Part shown: one piece after another, positions 62,505 through 64,000 of the stretch | Numbering within the stretch: position 1 is the first letter of the stretch | How the letters are laid out: every line of letters begins with the position of its first letter | DNA from: Climacteris rufus | Taxonomy: Eukaryota; Chordata; Aves; Passeriformes; Climacteridae | NCBI GenBank assembly: GCA_013398175.1 | Contig: VZRZ01003987.1 | Coordinates: 3,164 to 67,163 of the forward strand | DNA length: 64,000 bases | Direction of reading: 5' to 3' | The notes under the pieces: generated by a model | Told to the model about the DNA's origin: nothing | Database searches by the model: none | The model's input: the letters and a program-made list of their open reading frames with translations, nothing else | Made by a program: the position numbers and the translations under genes

Positions 62505-64000
62505 CATGATTTTTTTCATGCTGGGCACATAGTCACAAATATCAAATTTAAATGCATTATTTTTAGTGTCTCTAAGTCTAATGTGTTAAGTAGCTGCAGA
62601 ATTTATCCTCCATGGTAGGTGAGAAAATGTAATAATTCTGGCAAAACAAAAGAGGAAGGAAAACATGTTCCAGGAAAGAGCAAGACTTTGTATCTTTTGT
62701 TTTATCTTCCATATTTGGTTGATTCCTCTTTGAGGAACTGATGAGATCTACTGGTCCTGAATAAATGGTTGCCCAAATGCAAAAGACTTAAAACTATGCA
62801 GTTCCTTTCTGATAACAGGCAATGGCATAGGGAGCATGTGGCTTTAAATCATTTTACCTTAATGAGAGTTGCATAGTGTTTGTCTCATTGTAACTGTTGG
62901 CTTTGTAAAATCAACCAGAGAACTGCTCCCTGTAGGAAAAGACAAGTCCAAACAACACAGATGTTGGTATCCAAATTATACTTCACTTGGAATCTTGGAG
63001 GATGATAAAACCCCCTGTATCGCTCTTAAATATTGCTGTCCAACATAGAAAGACAATGAATGAATATATACATACATTTTATGATTAGGGAAGCAATGAT
63101 AAAATAAGAACGTTCTGTTGTTTTTACACTGTGGACTATATCTCAGAACGCCTGAGTGAATCAAATGCTCTGTAGCTGCCACTGTATCTGTAGTTGCCTC
63201 TTTGCTGAACAAGCTACACAGGTTTAGGCTCGGGGCATGACTCAACATATAGAAGCTGCAGTTGTCCAGTGCAATGAAGAGATTAGGAGGCTTCATTCCA
63301 CCACATGCTGTGCTCTCCTTCAACGCAGGAAAAAAGACCAAAACAAAACAAAAAGTGAAGGTCAGCTAAACTTCCAAGATATTTGCAGTGTTTTGTTTTA
63401 TTTTGGATGTTGGTTTTTGTTTGAGGTTTTTGTTTGGTTCTTACCTTTTTTTTTCTCTTTTTGAGCTCCAATATAATTATTTTCCTAAGCTTCATCTTTA
63501 AACTGGAGGGGATTATAATCTCAAATTTGTATTTGACCATGACTACGTTTCATGATGGAGAGAAGAATGTCTTCTATTATTTTTCTGCCTGTTGATGGCA
63601 ATTTTTGCTCTAAAGTGCTAACCTCAGTAATGAGAAATTTGAACCCAAGTAACAGACAGAGGTCCAGAGCAAAAGAAGTTGCTGTTACCATCTTCAGACA
63701 GAGAAAGCATACATAAGCCATCAGATATTGGGAACAACACCCAAAAAATTGCTTCCTCCACTTTGTTCACTTAAATCAAGTGTGTAGTGACAGATCAAGT
63801 GCAAAGAATCAGATCCCTCTGCAATCCCCCTTTTCTGCCCTGTGCCAGTTGCTAGGGATGGGCAGGTCTGCCTCAGCAAGCTTGCTAGTCTTGCAGAAGG
63901 CTGAATTAGGGACAGCTATTATGACATGGTTGCCTTCATATGGCAAGAAGCTTTCTCCATGAAGCTTCAAAGGGTAAAGCTTTGAAGGTAAAAACGGGAA
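62505..64000. other. non-coding stretch
   Basis: No supported gene. Minus frames at 62976-63341 and 63521-63721 contain short pieces next to acceptor-like sequences but lack matching donors or a recognisable protein. A simple inverted repeat lies at 63338-63406. Confidence 0.4.
63338..63406. repeat. A/C-rich inverted repeat
   Basis: ccaaaacaaaacaaaa (63338-63353) and ttttgttttattttgg (63391-63406) are inverted complements at 15 of 16 positions around a 37-base spacer. Low complexity makes chance formation possible. Confidence 0.8.

Noticed and set aside
1..64000. CRISPR arrays, tRNA, rRNA, operons or a defence-type system
   Set aside because: No regularly spaced repeats, tRNA box sequences or compact gene clusters were seen; the window is vertebrate non-coding DNA.

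Overview
The window looks like avian nuclear DNA. It is AT-rich and gene-poor, and it carries several CR1 non-LTR retrotransposon remnants with the usual avian CR1 3' tail, one solo-LTR-like element, and faint copies of old palindromic amniote/sauropsid repeats. There is no prokaryotic gene organisation. No complete, recognisable gene is visible, and almost all of the short open frames are chance or lie inside repeats. Species cannot be fixed from the sequence.

Layout: 1-4.4 kb is non-coding with one plus-strand CR1 3' fragment (about 1493-1904). A short coding-like block on the minus strand (4389-4538) ends at a good splice donor. 4.5-13.7 kb holds nothing I recognise. 13.75-14.62 kb is a nested pair of minus-strand CR1 pieces, a younger copy splitting an older one. 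15.37-16.7 kb holds a coding-like minus-strand open frame and a possible old LTR-type remnant. 16.88-16.97 kb is a GT/TTTGG simple repeat. 18.45-19.16 kb is a solo-LTR-like element interrupted by a 51-base assembly gap. 22.46-23.21 kb may be another LTR. 29.94-31.23 kb is the largest element, a 5'-truncated minus-strand CR1 with a broken reverse transcriptase frame. 51.59-51.99 kb is a further minus-strand CR1 3' fragment. A 110-base direct repeat occurs at 61.06 and 62.40 kb.

The best host-gene evidence is on the minus strand at 43.5-44.1 kb. Two coding-like segments (44116-43965 and 43804-43525) are separated by a 160-base interval with good splice sites and matching codon phase. The second ends in a stop codon followed by an AATAAA signal. 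I do not recognise the protein. Less certain exon-like blocks lie at 4389-4538 and 54154-54244 (minus) and 55058-55282 (plus). Whether the minus-strand blocks belong to one gene is unknown.

I found no CRISPR array, tRNA, rRNA, operon or novel multi-gene system. The observations most worth checking are the unidentified two-exon model, the 110-base duplicated segment, and the nested CR1.
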